Positions 1-6,519 of a stretch of 8,189 nt of DNA are shown here, in pieces. Source of the DNA: an uncultured Oscillospiraceae bacterium (GTDB lineage Bacteria; Bacillota; Clostridia; Oscillospirales; Oscillospiraceae). The notes under the pieces were generated by a model, which did no database searches, was not told the DNA's origin, and saw only the letters and a program-made list of their open reading frames with translations. Made by a program: the position numbers and the translations under genes. The first letter of the stretch is position 1, and every line of letters starts with the position of its first letter. The DNA lies in the NCBI GenBank assembly GCA_947628265.1, contig CANQZF010000069.1:1-8189 (forward strand), written 5' to 3'.

Positions 1-328
1 GGTAGCACACGTACCCGCCGGTGCCCACGGCGATGTCGGGGCGAAATTCGTCCACGATCTCCCGGCTCTGCCCCATGGCGGTCCGCAGGCGGTCCATGGC
101 CATCATGTTGTATTTGAGGGCCTTGACGCTCTTTCCACGGGAGAGGCCATAGACGTCGATGTTGCGGAGCTCATATCCGGCGGCGGGGATGAGGCGGTTT
201 TCCAGCTCTCCGCCCGCGCCAACAAACAGAAATTTCGCGTCCGGAAAGACCTCCCGGAGCCTTTCGGCCACGGACAGGGCGGGGTTTATGTGGCCCGCCG
301 TGCCGCCGCACGCAAACAGAAACCTCAT
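1..328 (-). CDS. murG: MurG, lipid II-forming GlcNAc transferase (5' part, cut by window edge)
   Basis: This is the N-terminal 109 codons of undecaprenyl-PP-MurNAc-pentapeptide GlcNAc transferase. The enzyme acts at the inner face of the membrane and converts lipid I to lipid II with UDP-GlcNAc. The start MRFLFACGGTAGHINPAL contains the family's first glycine-rich loop (GGTAGH, residues 8-13, with the conserved His13), and the second loop GTGGYV lies at residues 102-107 just before the window ends. Both are typical of the acceptor-binding N-terminal Rossmann domain of this GT28-family enzyme. The ATG shares four bases (ATGA, 328..325) with the ftsW stop codon, and a GGGAGGG Shine-Dalgarno lies at 339..333, so translation is probably coupled to ftsW. 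The rest of the gene, including the UDP-GlcNAc-binding domain, lies outside the window. Identification is secure for the part seen. Confidence 0.96.
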   Translation of the reverse strand, partial: MRFLFACGGTAGHINPALSVAERLREVFPDAKFLFVGAGGELENRLIPAAGYELRNIDVYGLSRGKSVKALKYNMMAMDRLRTAMGQSREIVDEFRPDIAVGTGGYVCY

Positions 329-1545
329 TTTTCCCTCCCGTCGTCGCTCTTGCTCTTCCTCAGGGGGATCTCCCTGGAGATGGACAGCACGATACCCATT
401 TCCGCCATTTGTAAAAGGAGCGCCGTGCCGCCGTAGCTGAAGAACGGCAGGGATATGCCGGTGCAGGGCACAAGGTTCGTCACCACCGCCACGTTGAGGA
501 AGACCTGGATGGCGAGGAGACTCGTGATGCCCGTTATGACCAGGGCCCCGAAGCGGTCCCGGGCGTGGAGGGCCAGCCAGTAGCCCCGGATGATGAGCAG
601 GGCGAAGAGGACGAGAATGAGCAGCGCCCCCACAAAGCCCAGCTCCTCACAGACGATGGAGAAGATGAAGTCGTTGTGCTCCTCGGGAAGGTACATATAT
701 TTCTGCCTCCCCTGCCCGAGGCCGAGGCCCAGAAGGCCGCCGGAGCCGATGGCGTAGAGGGACTGGATGGTCTGGAGCCCCGTGTCCAGGGGGTCCGACC
801 AGGGATCCAGCCACGCGGTGATGCGGGAGGAGGCGTAGGCCATTTTCGTGACCACCAGGTACCCCACGCCGGCCACCACGCCGCCGCCCACGGCGAAATA
901 CTGCCAGCGGGTGCCGCCGGCCCACATCATAATGGCCCCCAGGGCGATGATGATGACGGAGGCGGACAGGTGCGGCTCCAAAAGCAGGAGCCCCACCGTC
1001 ACGGCGATGACGATGGCGAAGGGCAAAACGCCGTATTTGAAGGTCTTCATCTGGTCCTTGTAGACGCAGATCATGGTGGCAAACATCAAAATGACGGTGA
1101 GCTTGGCAAATTCCGAGGGCTGGAAGGTGGTGAAGCCCAGATCAAACCACCGGTTGGCGCCCACCTCCTGGGCGCCCGTCCCGATAAAGGGCACCAGCGC
1201 CAGCATGAGGAGCGTCACCAGCATGGCCGGTACAGATATTCTCCGCAAAAATGCGGGGGTTATGTGGGAGGCCACCAGCAAAACGATGACGCCCAGAAGC
1301 GCAAAGCCCAGCTGCCGGAAGAAGTAGTAGGTGGCGTCGCCCTCGTAATAATAGGCTCTCGCGAAGCTGGCGGAGAGGACCATCACCACGCCGATGACCA
1401 GAATGATCATAGTCAGCAGAAAGAAGGGCAGGTCAAAGGCCCCGCGCTCCACGGCGCGGCTCTCCTGGACCCTGTTGCGAAGCTCCCTTTGGGCGTAGGC
1501 GGGCTCCGCCGCCGCTCCCACGGGCTCCGAACCGTATTTGTCCAT
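325..1545 (-). CDS. ftsW: FtsW, SEDS-family septal peptidoglycan glycosyltransferase
   Basis: This 406-residue polytopic membrane protein is of the SEDS (FtsW/RodA/SpoVE) family. Family members polymerise lipid II into glycan strands together with a partner class B PBP. A hydrophilic cytoplasmic N-terminus of about 38 residues precedes roughly ten hydrophobic segments. Family signatures are visible: GANRWFDLG (129-137) followed by FQPSEFAKL (141-149), the extracellular EEHNDFIFS (288-296) with Asp292 at the position of the proposed catalytic aspartate, EELGFVG (300-306), and PFFSYGG (367-373). The fourth-loop motif reads LEPHLSAS rather than the QPDFG type of proteobacterial FtsW; I believe such variants occur in Firmicutes. 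An AAGGGAG Shine-Dalgarno (1560..1554) lies eight bases before the ATG. The gene follows mraY by 36 bases and overlaps murG. FtsW is preferred over RodA or SpoVE because of the dcw context, but a sporulation role (SpoVE) cannot be excluded. Confidence 0.95.
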   Translation of the reverse strand: MDKYGSEPVGAAAEPAYAQRELRNRVQESRAVERGAFDLPFFLLTMIILVIGVVMVLSASFARAYYYEGDATYYFFRQLGFALLGVIVLLVASHITPAFLRRISVPAMLVTLLMLALVPFIGTGAQEVGANRWFDLGFTTFQPSEFAKLTVILMFATMICVYKDQMKTFKYGVLPFAIVIAVTVGLLLLEPHLSASVIIIALGAIMMWAGGTRWQYFAVGGGVVAGVGYLVVTKMAYASSRITAWLDPWSDPLDTGLQTIQSLYAIGSGGLLGLGLGQGRQKYMYLPEEHNDFIFSIVCEELGFVGALLILVLFALLIIRGYWLALHARDRFGALVITGITSLLAIQVFLNVAVVTNLVPCTGISLPFFSYGGTALLLQMAEMGIVLSISREIPLRKSKSDDGREK

Positions 1546-1581
1546 GCTAAGTGCTCCCTTCCTCCAAAAATACTGGTAAGC

Positions 1582-2574
1582 TCAGATGCCGACCCGAAGG
1601 CGCACGGCGAAGAACGTCAAAACCGCCATGGCCGTGGAGACGGCTGTAAAGACCGTGAAAATGCGCCTCTCGCCCCAGCCGCTCATCTCCAGATGGTGGT
1701 GGATGGGGGCCATTTTGAAGACGCGCTTGCCGTGGGTCAACTTGAAATAGAGGACCTGGATGATGTCCGACAGGGTCTCCACGATGTAGATGAGCCCCAG
1801 GGGGATGAGAATGAGGGGCATATCCAGCGCGAAGGCCGTGGCGCAGACGGCTCCGCCCAAAAAGAGGGAGCCCGTGTCGCCCATAAAGACGTGGGCGGGA
1901 TGGAAATTGAAGATGAGGAACGCCGCCAGCCCCCCGGTCAGCGCCGCCCCGAAGAGGCCCACGGAGGCGTAGCCCCAGACGGCGGCGATGGCGGTGTAGC
2001 AGGCCGCCACCGGGAGGGTGACGCCGGTGCAAAGGCCGTCCACGCCGTCAGTGATGTTCACCGCGTTGACGCTGCCCACAATGATGAACACCGCCAGGGC
2101 CACATAGACGGGGTACGGCAGATGCACGGTCACGTCAAAAAAGGGCACGTAGAGGTTGGAGCTCAAGTGTCCCTCCAGCCGCAAGAGCAGTACCAGCACC
2201 ACCGCCGCCGCGATCTGGAGGATCAGCTTCTGGGGGGCGGTGAGGCCCAGGTTCTGCTTTTTCTTCACCTTTTCGTAGTCATCGAGAAATCCGATGAGGC
2301 CGAAGAGCAGGGAGAAGACCAGGATGATAATGTGCCGCCAGTCCCCCTCCGCAATGTCATCGATGCCCCCCAGGATACACATGGCGGTGATGCCCGCGAT
2401 GAACATGAGGCCGCCCATGGTGGGGGTGCCCTGCTTGGAGAGGTGCCAGGTGGGCCCGTCGGAGCGGATGGTCTGGCCCGCCTTCATGCGCCGAAGGGCC
2501 GGGACCAGCGCAACGCCCGTGATGACGGTTATGAGGAAGGAGCCCAAAAAGGCCCATATGAGATCCATGATCAT
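1582..2574 (-). CDS. mraY: MraY, phospho-MurNAc-pentapeptide translocase
   Basis: This integral membrane enzyme transfers phospho-MurNAc-pentapeptide from UDP to undecaprenyl phosphate, making lipid I. From the start chosen here the protein has 330 residues with about ten membrane segments. The motifs appear in family order: DGPTWHLSKQGTPTMGG (39-55), the Asp-Asp pair of FLDDYEK (Asp98/Asp99), NITDGVDGL (173-181), FMGDTGSLFLGG (230-241, Asp233) and the PIHHHLE histidine motif (290-296). These are the residues known to bind Mg2+ and the uridine substrate. An in-frame ATG lies four codons upstream at 2586, but there the AAGG directly abuts the start. The ATG at 2574 has AAGGATGG (2590..2583) eight bases upstream, and it puts the LRR motif near residue 27, close to Bacillus MraY. 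The extended form ending at 2586 remains possible. The gene sits 33 bases after murE, with neither murF before it nor murD after it. Confidence 0.95.
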   Translation of the reverse strand: MIMDLIWAFLGSFLITVITGVALVPALRRMKAGQTIRSDGPTWHLSKQGTPTMGGLMFIAGITAMCILGGIDDIAEGDWRHIIILVFSLLFGLIGFLDDYEKVKKKQNLGLTAPQKLILQIAAAVVLVLLLRLEGHLSSNLYVPFFDVTVHLPYPVYVALAVFIIVGSVNAVNITDGVDGLCTGVTLPVAACYTAIAAVWGYASVGLFGAALTGGLAAFLIFNFHPAHVFMGDTGSLFLGGAVCATAFALDMPLILIPLGLIYIVETLSDIIQVLYFKLTHGKRVFKMAPIHHHLEMSGWGERRIFTVFTAVSTAMAVLTFFAVRLRVGI

Positions 2575-2582
2575 CTGTGTTC

Positions 2583-2590
2583 CCATCCTT
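2583..2590 (-). promoter_or_regulatory. Shine-Dalgarno supporting the mraY start at 2574
   Basis: The minus strand reads AAGGATGG, then eight bases (GAACACAG), then ATG at 2574. The site overlaps the alternative upstream ATG at 2586. A ribosome bound here is placed for the 2574 start, not the 2586 one. The match to the anti-Shine-Dalgarno is AAGGA followed by an imperfect GG, so support is moderate. Confidence 0.5.
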
Positions 2591-2595
2591 GCCGG

Positions 2596-2614
2596 AGCCT
2601 GAGTGGTTCAGGCT
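2596..2614. repeat. Perfect inverted repeat (hairpin) over the murE stop codon
   Basis: AGCCTGA (2596-2602) and TCAGGCT (2608-2614) are perfect reverse complements separated by five bases. In the minus-strand mRNA this gives a 7-bp stem with an ACCAC loop, and the murE UGA (2610..2608) sits inside the stem. The downstream sequence is CCGGCAAGG with no U-run, so it is not an intrinsic terminator. The 3' arm ends six bases before the mraY Shine-Dalgarno, so a role in coupling or mRNA stability is conceivable. That role is inference only. Confidence 0.5.
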
Positions 2615-4068
2615 TTCCCGAGATTTTTTAGCGCTTCCGCCACGACCTGGCGCTCGTCAAAGGGGAGCTTTTCGCGGCCTATGATCTGATAGTCCTCGTG
2701 GCCCTTTCCCAAGAGGGCCACCGTGTCCCCCGCCCGGGCGACGCTCAATGCGTGGGCGATGGCCTCCCGCCGGTCCGCCAGCACCGCGAAGGGCGCGCCG
2801 TCCCGCTCCATCCCGGAGACGACGTCGGAGAGGATCCTATCGGGGTCCTCGGTCCTGGGGTTATCCGAGGTCACCACCACGTAGTCGCACTTTTGGGAGG
2901 CGATACGCCCCATGATGGGCCGCTTTTCCCGGTCCCTGTCCCCGCCGCAGCCGAAGACGGCGATGAGCCGCCCCTTGGTGAAGGCCCGGACGGTGGTCAG
3001 GATTTTCTCCAGGGCGTCCGGGGAGTGGGCGTAGTCGATGAGGACGGTGAAATCGGTGTCCGTGGGGACCACCTCCACCCTGCCCCGGACACCGGAGCAG
3101 CGGGACATGGCATCCCGGACGGCCTCCAGGCTGACCCCGGCGTTTATGGCCGAGGCCGTTGCCGCCAGGGCGTTGTAGACGGAGAAGATGCCGGGGATGC
3201 CGAGCCTGAGCTTCTCGATCTTCCCGGTCATCAGGGCGCAGAAGCTGACGCTCATGGCGTGGAGCTTCACGTCCCTGGCGGTGAGGTCCGCGTCGTCGGA
3301 GCGAGCGGAGTAGGTGTATAGCCTCCCCCCGGCGGCCTTCATCATGGTTTCGGCCCAGGGGTCGTCGATGTTGATGATAGATACGTCGCTCATGGCAAAG
3401 AGCTTTGCCTTGGCAGCGGCGTAGTCCTCCATGGTCTTGTGGAAGTCCAGATGGTCCTCGGTGAGGTTCGTGAAGATGCCCTGGGCAAACCGGATGCCGT
3501 GGACCCGCTCCAGGGCAAGGGCGTGGGAGGAGACCTCCATCACCGCGTACTTGCACCCCTCGTCGGCCATGCGCCGCAGGAGGGCGTGGAGCTCCAGGCT
3601 GTCGGGCGTCGTGGGCGTGGTGCTGTGGTGGCCCACCTCCCTGTCCCCGATCATGTCCCGGTTGGTGCCGATGAGGCCCACCTTTTGGCCGGTGGCGCTC
3701 TCCAAAATCTGCTTGATGAGGTTCGTGGTGGTGGTCTTGCCGTTGGTGCCGGTGACGCCGATGATCTGAAGCTCCCGGGCGGGGTTCCCGTAAAAATTCC
3801 CCGCCGCCAGGGCCATGGCCCTCCGGGAATTGGGCGTCAGGACGTAGGGCGCGCCCTCCACGGGCCGCTCGGCGAGGATGACCGAGGCCCCGGCCGCGAT
3901 GGCCGCCGGGATGAAGTCGTGGCCGTCCCTCTCGCGGCCTCGGATGGCAATGAATACGTCGCCGGGTTTTATCTGTCTATAATCGGCGTGGAGGCCCGTG
4001 ACGGGCGTTTCCGGGTCGGCGGCGAGCCTCGTCACATCGAGGCCGCCTATGAGCTCTCCCAGTCTCAA
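2608..4068 (-). CDS. murE: MurE, UDP-MurNAc-dipeptide ligase, meso-DAP type
   Basis: This cytoplasmic Mur ligase adds the third stem-peptide residue to UDP-MurNAc-L-Ala-D-Glu using ATP. Counting from the TTG start (486 residues), the N-terminal domain is followed by the ATP loop GVTGTNGKTTTT (104-115), STTPTTPDS for substrate binding (149-157), EVSSHAL (178-184), FTNLTEDHLDFH (199-210), and the probable carbamylated lysine in YAAAK (Lys220). The C-terminal domain carries GGDRDREKRP (375-384) and DNPR (402-405). DNPR is the known signature of enzymes that add meso-diaminopimelate rather than lysine. An ATG six codons upstream (4086) has no Shine-Dalgarno. The TTG at 4068 has AAAGGCGGTG five bases before it and gives the family-typical start MRLGEL, so it is preferred. 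The gene follows the PBP gene by 34 bases and precedes mraY by 33. Confidence 0.95.
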   Translation of the reverse strand: MRLGELIGGLDVTRLAADPETPVTGLHADYRQIKPGDVFIAIRGRERDGHDFIPAAIAAGASVILAERPVEGAPYVLTPNSRRAMALAAGNFYGNPARELQIIGVTGTNGKTTTTNLIKQILESATGQKVGLIGTNRDMIGDREVGHHSTTPTTPDSLELHALLRRMADEGCKYAVMEVSSHALALERVHGIRFAQGIFTNLTEDHLDFHKTMEDYAAAKAKLFAMSDVSIINIDDPWAETMMKAAGGRLYTYSARSDDADLTARDVKLHAMSVSFCALMTGKIEKLRLGIPGIFSVYNALAATASAINAGVSLEAVRDAMSRCSGVRGRVEVVPTDTDFTVLIDYAHSPDALEKILTTVRAFTKGRLIAVFGCGGDRDREKRPIMGRIASQKCDYVVVTSDNPRTEDPDRILSDVVSGMERDGAPFAVLADRREAIAHALSVARAGDTVALLGKGHEDYQIIGREKLPFDERQVVAEALKNLGKA

Positions 4069-4073
4069 ATGGG

Positions 4074-4083
4074 CACCGCCTTT
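4074..4083 (-). promoter_or_regulatory. Near-consensus Shine-Dalgarno selecting a TTG start for murE
   Basis: The minus strand reads AAAGGCGGTG, one base off the full anti-Shine-Dalgarno complement AAAGGAGGTG. It is followed by CCCAT and then TTG at 4068. The site lies inside the reading frame that would open at the ATG at 4086, where no ribosome site precedes it. The strong site therefore points to the TTG as the true start. Confidence 0.7.
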
Positions 4084-4102
4084 CATAAACTTGGAAAATA
4101 GA

Positions 4103-6430
4103 TCAATATTCGCCCTGGTTTCGTCTGTCCACCAGCGTCACGTTGATGACGGCGCCGTAGGGGACCTCCTGGCCCTCCTCGATGGCCTGGGACAGGACCG
4201 TGACGCCGGAAATGGACGGGGACGCGCCGGAGGTATCCAGGAAGAGGCCCAGATTTTGCAGGGTGTTCCTGGCCTGGTTCACCGTCATGCCCACTAAGGA
4301 CGGGACGGGGACCATCTCGTCCGGGGGCGAGTCGGTAAGGTAGAGGATGATCTGGCTCCCCGCCGCCACCTGGGCTCCCGCCACGGGCAGCTGGGCCACC
4401 ACGGTATTGCCCTCGCCCACCTCCCGGAATTTGAGGCCCAGGGAACCCAGCTCTTCGCGGGCGTCCACAAGGCCCTTGCCTATGAGCCTGGGGACGGTGA
4501 CGTCCAGATACGCCTCCTCCTCGGCGGAATAGGTGGGCTGTACCCCCAGGTACGGCAGGATCTCGCCCATGATGCTCCCCACGTAGGGGGCCACCATGCC
4601 GCCGCCGCTGACGTAGATGCCGCTCTCCTGGTCGGGGTTATCCAGCACCATCAGCACGGCGATCTCCGGGTCGTCGCAGGGGGCCACGCCGCAGAAGGAC
4701 ACCATGTACTCCTTGCGGTTCTCGCCCACCTCGATGGAGGTCTTGGTGGTGGTGCCGGTCTTGCCGCCCACCCGGTAGCCCGGGACGTAGGCGTTGGAGC
4801 CGGTGCCGCCCTCGTCGCCGACGACGGACTCTAAAATGCTGGCCACCAGGGCGCTGGTCTCCTCGCTGACCACCTGGCGGACCACGGTGGGCTCCTTGGA
4901 GTAGACCACCTCGCCGTCCTCGTTCCGGATCTCCCGGACGATGTAGGGCTGCATCAGGTACCCGCCGTTCACCGCGGCGGACACCGCCGTGATCATCTGG
5001 ATGGGCGTGACGTTGAAGGTCTGTCCGAAGGACGCCGCCGCCAGGGACGCGGGGCCGTAGGGGCCCTCAAATTCGTCCTCCGGCCACCACTGTCCCGCCG
5101 CCTCGCCGGTGAGGTCGATGCCCGTGGAGTCCAGGATGCCGAAGGATTTCACATAGTCATAGTAGGTCTTGGCCCCGATCTTCAGGCCAATGTTGGCGAA
5201 GGCCACGTTGCAGGAGTGCATGGCGGCCTCCCGCAAATTCTGGTCGCCGTGGCCGGCGTGGTACCAGCAGTCCAGGTCCGTGGGACGGCCCGCGATGGTG
5301 CCGCCGGGGATGGACCCGCCGCAGTAGAAGTTGTCATTCTCGTGGATGACGCCCTCCTCAAGGCCGATGGCCATGGTGATGATCTTGAAGACGGACCCGG
5401 GCTCGTAGGTGTCGGAGATGGCCATGTTGCGCCACTGGGCCAAGAGGGCCGCCGTCTGGGCGTTGGAGCGCTCCTCCTCGTCCTCGATCTGGGCGATCTG
5501 CTCCTGGACCTTTTGCGCAAGGCCCCAGGGGGAGTTGAGGTCGTAGGTGTTGGCGTCCGCCAGGCCCAAGATCTCCCCGGTCTTCACGTTCATGACGATG
5601 ACGCAGCCGCCGTTTAAGATGTAGTTGGCCTCCATGGCCTGTTGGAGGTACCGCTCGATGATGGACTGGATGTTCACGTCCAGCGTCAGGGTCATGTCGT
5701 TGCCGTCGATGGCGTCGTTGTAGTTTTGGTAGTTCTCAAAAAGCATCTCCGTGCCGTTGCTGGCAACGAGCCTGACCACGGAGCCGTTGGTGCCCTCCAA
5801 TTTGGAGTCGTAAAGGGCCTCGATGCCCTCGAGGCCGTAGTTGTCCGTGCCCACAAAGCCGATGACGTGGCACGCCAAGCTCCCGTTGGGGTAGTAGCGC
5901 TTGGAGTCTTCCTCCACGTAGACGCCCACGATGTTGTTTTCCGACTTGAATTTCCGCACCTGCTGGGCTAAGTCCGCGTCTATCTTGACGGCGACCTTCT
6001 CGTACCAGGAGTTGGTGTGCTCCGTGAGCTTCAGCACCCAGTCGTAGTCCACGCCCAAAATGCGGCTCAATTCCCGGGCAATGAGGGTGGGCTCGTCGTT
6101 ATAGTGGATCTCGTTCTCCTTATATTCCTTTTCGTGGTAATATTTGATCTCGTAGGGGGAGATGAAGACGGTGTAGGCCGTGGCGCTCTTGGCAAGGACG
6201 CTGCCGTTGGTGTCGAAGATGGTCCCCCGGGAGGCGGAGACGGAGACGGTGCGGGTCTGCTGGCTCACCGCGTGCTCCTCGTAAAAATCGTGGTCCCGGA
6301 TCATCAGGTTATAGAGCTGGGCCGCCAGTACGGAAAACGCAACTATGCCGCACACCAGTGCCAATACAAGTGTGCGGCCAAGTATGGTCTTATTCGTTCT
6401 CTGCCCGGAGGCCCCTTTGAATTTTGCCAT
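4103..6430 (-). CDS. ftsI: Class B penicillin-binding protein with two PASTA domains (FtsI/PBP2B/SpoVD type)
   Basis: This 775-residue D,D-transpeptidase cross-links septal (or spore) peptidoglycan on the outer face of the membrane. It has a short cytoplasmic N-terminus, one membrane anchor (about 19-42), and a PBP dimerisation domain that includes SRGTIFD (67-73). The transpeptidase domain has all three active-site motifs: SVFK with the acylated Ser346, SCN (406-408) and KTGT (557-560). Two PASTA modules follow (about 642-699 and 705-767). A charged insert of about 30 residues (306-335) precedes the active-site serine. Bacillus PBP2B has two PASTA modules and SpoVD one, so the tail resembles PBP2B, whereas the DTYEPGS sequence around the active-site serine is also common in clostridial SpoVD. 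Which role it plays cannot be decided; it is the only class B PBP here. An AGGAG site (6441..6437) lies six bases before the ATG. FtsW from the same operon is its likely partner. Confidence 0.94.
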   Translation of the reverse strand: MAKFKGASGQRTNKTILGRTLVLALVCGIVAFSVLAAQLYNLMIRDHDFYEEHAVSQQTRTVSVSASRGTIFDTNGSVLAKSATAYTVFISPYEIKYYHEKEYKENEIHYNDEPTLIARELSRILGVDYDWVLKLTEHTNSWYEKVAVKIDADLAQQVRKFKSENNIVGVYVEEDSKRYYPNGSLACHVIGFVGTDNYGLEGIEALYDSKLEGTNGSVVRLVASNGTEMLFENYQNYNDAIDGNDMTLTLDVNIQSIIERYLQQAMEANYILNGGCVIVMNVKTGEILGLADANTYDLNSPWGLAQKVQEQIAQIEDEEERSNAQTAALLAQWRNMAISDTYEPGSVFKIITMAIGLEEGVIHENDNFYCGGSIPGGTIAGRPTDLDCWYHAGHGDQNLREAAMHSCNVAFANIGLKIGAKTYYDYVKSFGILDSTGIDLTGEAAGQWWPEDEFEGPYGPASLAAASFGQTFNVTPIQMITAVSAAVNGGYLMQPYIVREIRNEDGEVVYSKEPTVVRQVVSEETSALVASILESVVGDEGGTGSNAYVPGYRVGGKTGTTTKTSIEVGENRKEYMVSFCGVAPCDDPEIAVLMVLDNPDQESGIYVSGGGMVAPYVGSIMGEILPYLGVQPTYSAEEEAYLDVTVPRLIGKGLVDAREELGSLGLKFREVGEGNTVVAQLPVAGAQVAAGSQIILYLTDSPPDEMVPVPSLVGMTVNQARNTLQNLGLFLDTSGASPSISGVTVLSQAIEEGQEVPYGAVINVTLVDRRNQGEY

Positions 6431-6472
6431 TTTGAACTCCTAAATAACGCCGCGAATGTGCCAAAAACCTCT

Positions 6473-6487
6473 GTGGGCCGCGCCCAC
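6473..6487. repeat. GC-rich hairpin in the ftsL-PBP gap
   Basis: GTGGGC (6473-6478) and GCCCAC (6482-6487) form a perfect 6-bp inverted repeat with a three-base loop. In the minus-strand mRNA it is followed by AGAGG and then five U residues before GGC. The U-run is separated from the stem and short, so this is at best a weak terminator or attenuator. It could equally be an RNA-processing or stability element between ftsL and the PBP gene. Confidence 0.4.
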
Positions 6488-6490
6488 TTT

Positions 6491-6519
6491 AGCATATAGT
6501 CCTCTCACCCAAAATATTC
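6491..6519 (-). promoter_or_regulatory. Tentative sigma-E-like promoter upstream of the PBP gene
   Basis: On the minus strand, GAATATT (6519..6513) fits the Bacillus sigma-E -35 consensus KMATATT exactly. After 14 bases, TATATGCT (6498..6491) matches five of eight positions of the -10 consensus CATACAHT. A transcript would begin near 6484 and leave a leader of about 55 bases before the PBP start. The -35 half lies in the last codons of ftsL, so it may be chance. The idea gains some weight because Bacillus spoVD, the homologous gene, has a sigma-E promoter. Confidence 0.25.

Noticed and set aside
1547..2032. 161-codon minus-strand frame inside mraY
   Set aside because: It is a shadow in another frame of a gene with clear MraY motifs. 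It is Arg/His/Gly/Pro-rich with no recognisable domain.
565..2631. 688-codon open frame on the plus strand, opposite ftsW and mraY, rich in Gly, His, Asp and Glu
   Set aside because: It is codon-aligned with both minus-strand genes, which happen to share a frame. It would be interrupted only by TTA, CTA or TCA sense codons, which this GC-rich gene set avoids. The odd composition is what antisense of Leu/Ile/Val-rich membrane codons gives, and no family motif is visible.
3439..5971. Several plus-strand open frames of about 110 to 220 codons opposite murE and the PBP gene
   Set aside because: All lie antisense to genes with full motif sets, lack recognisable motifs, and have the low-complexity Val/Gly/Asp or Ala/Arg composition of antisense frames in GC-rich DNA.
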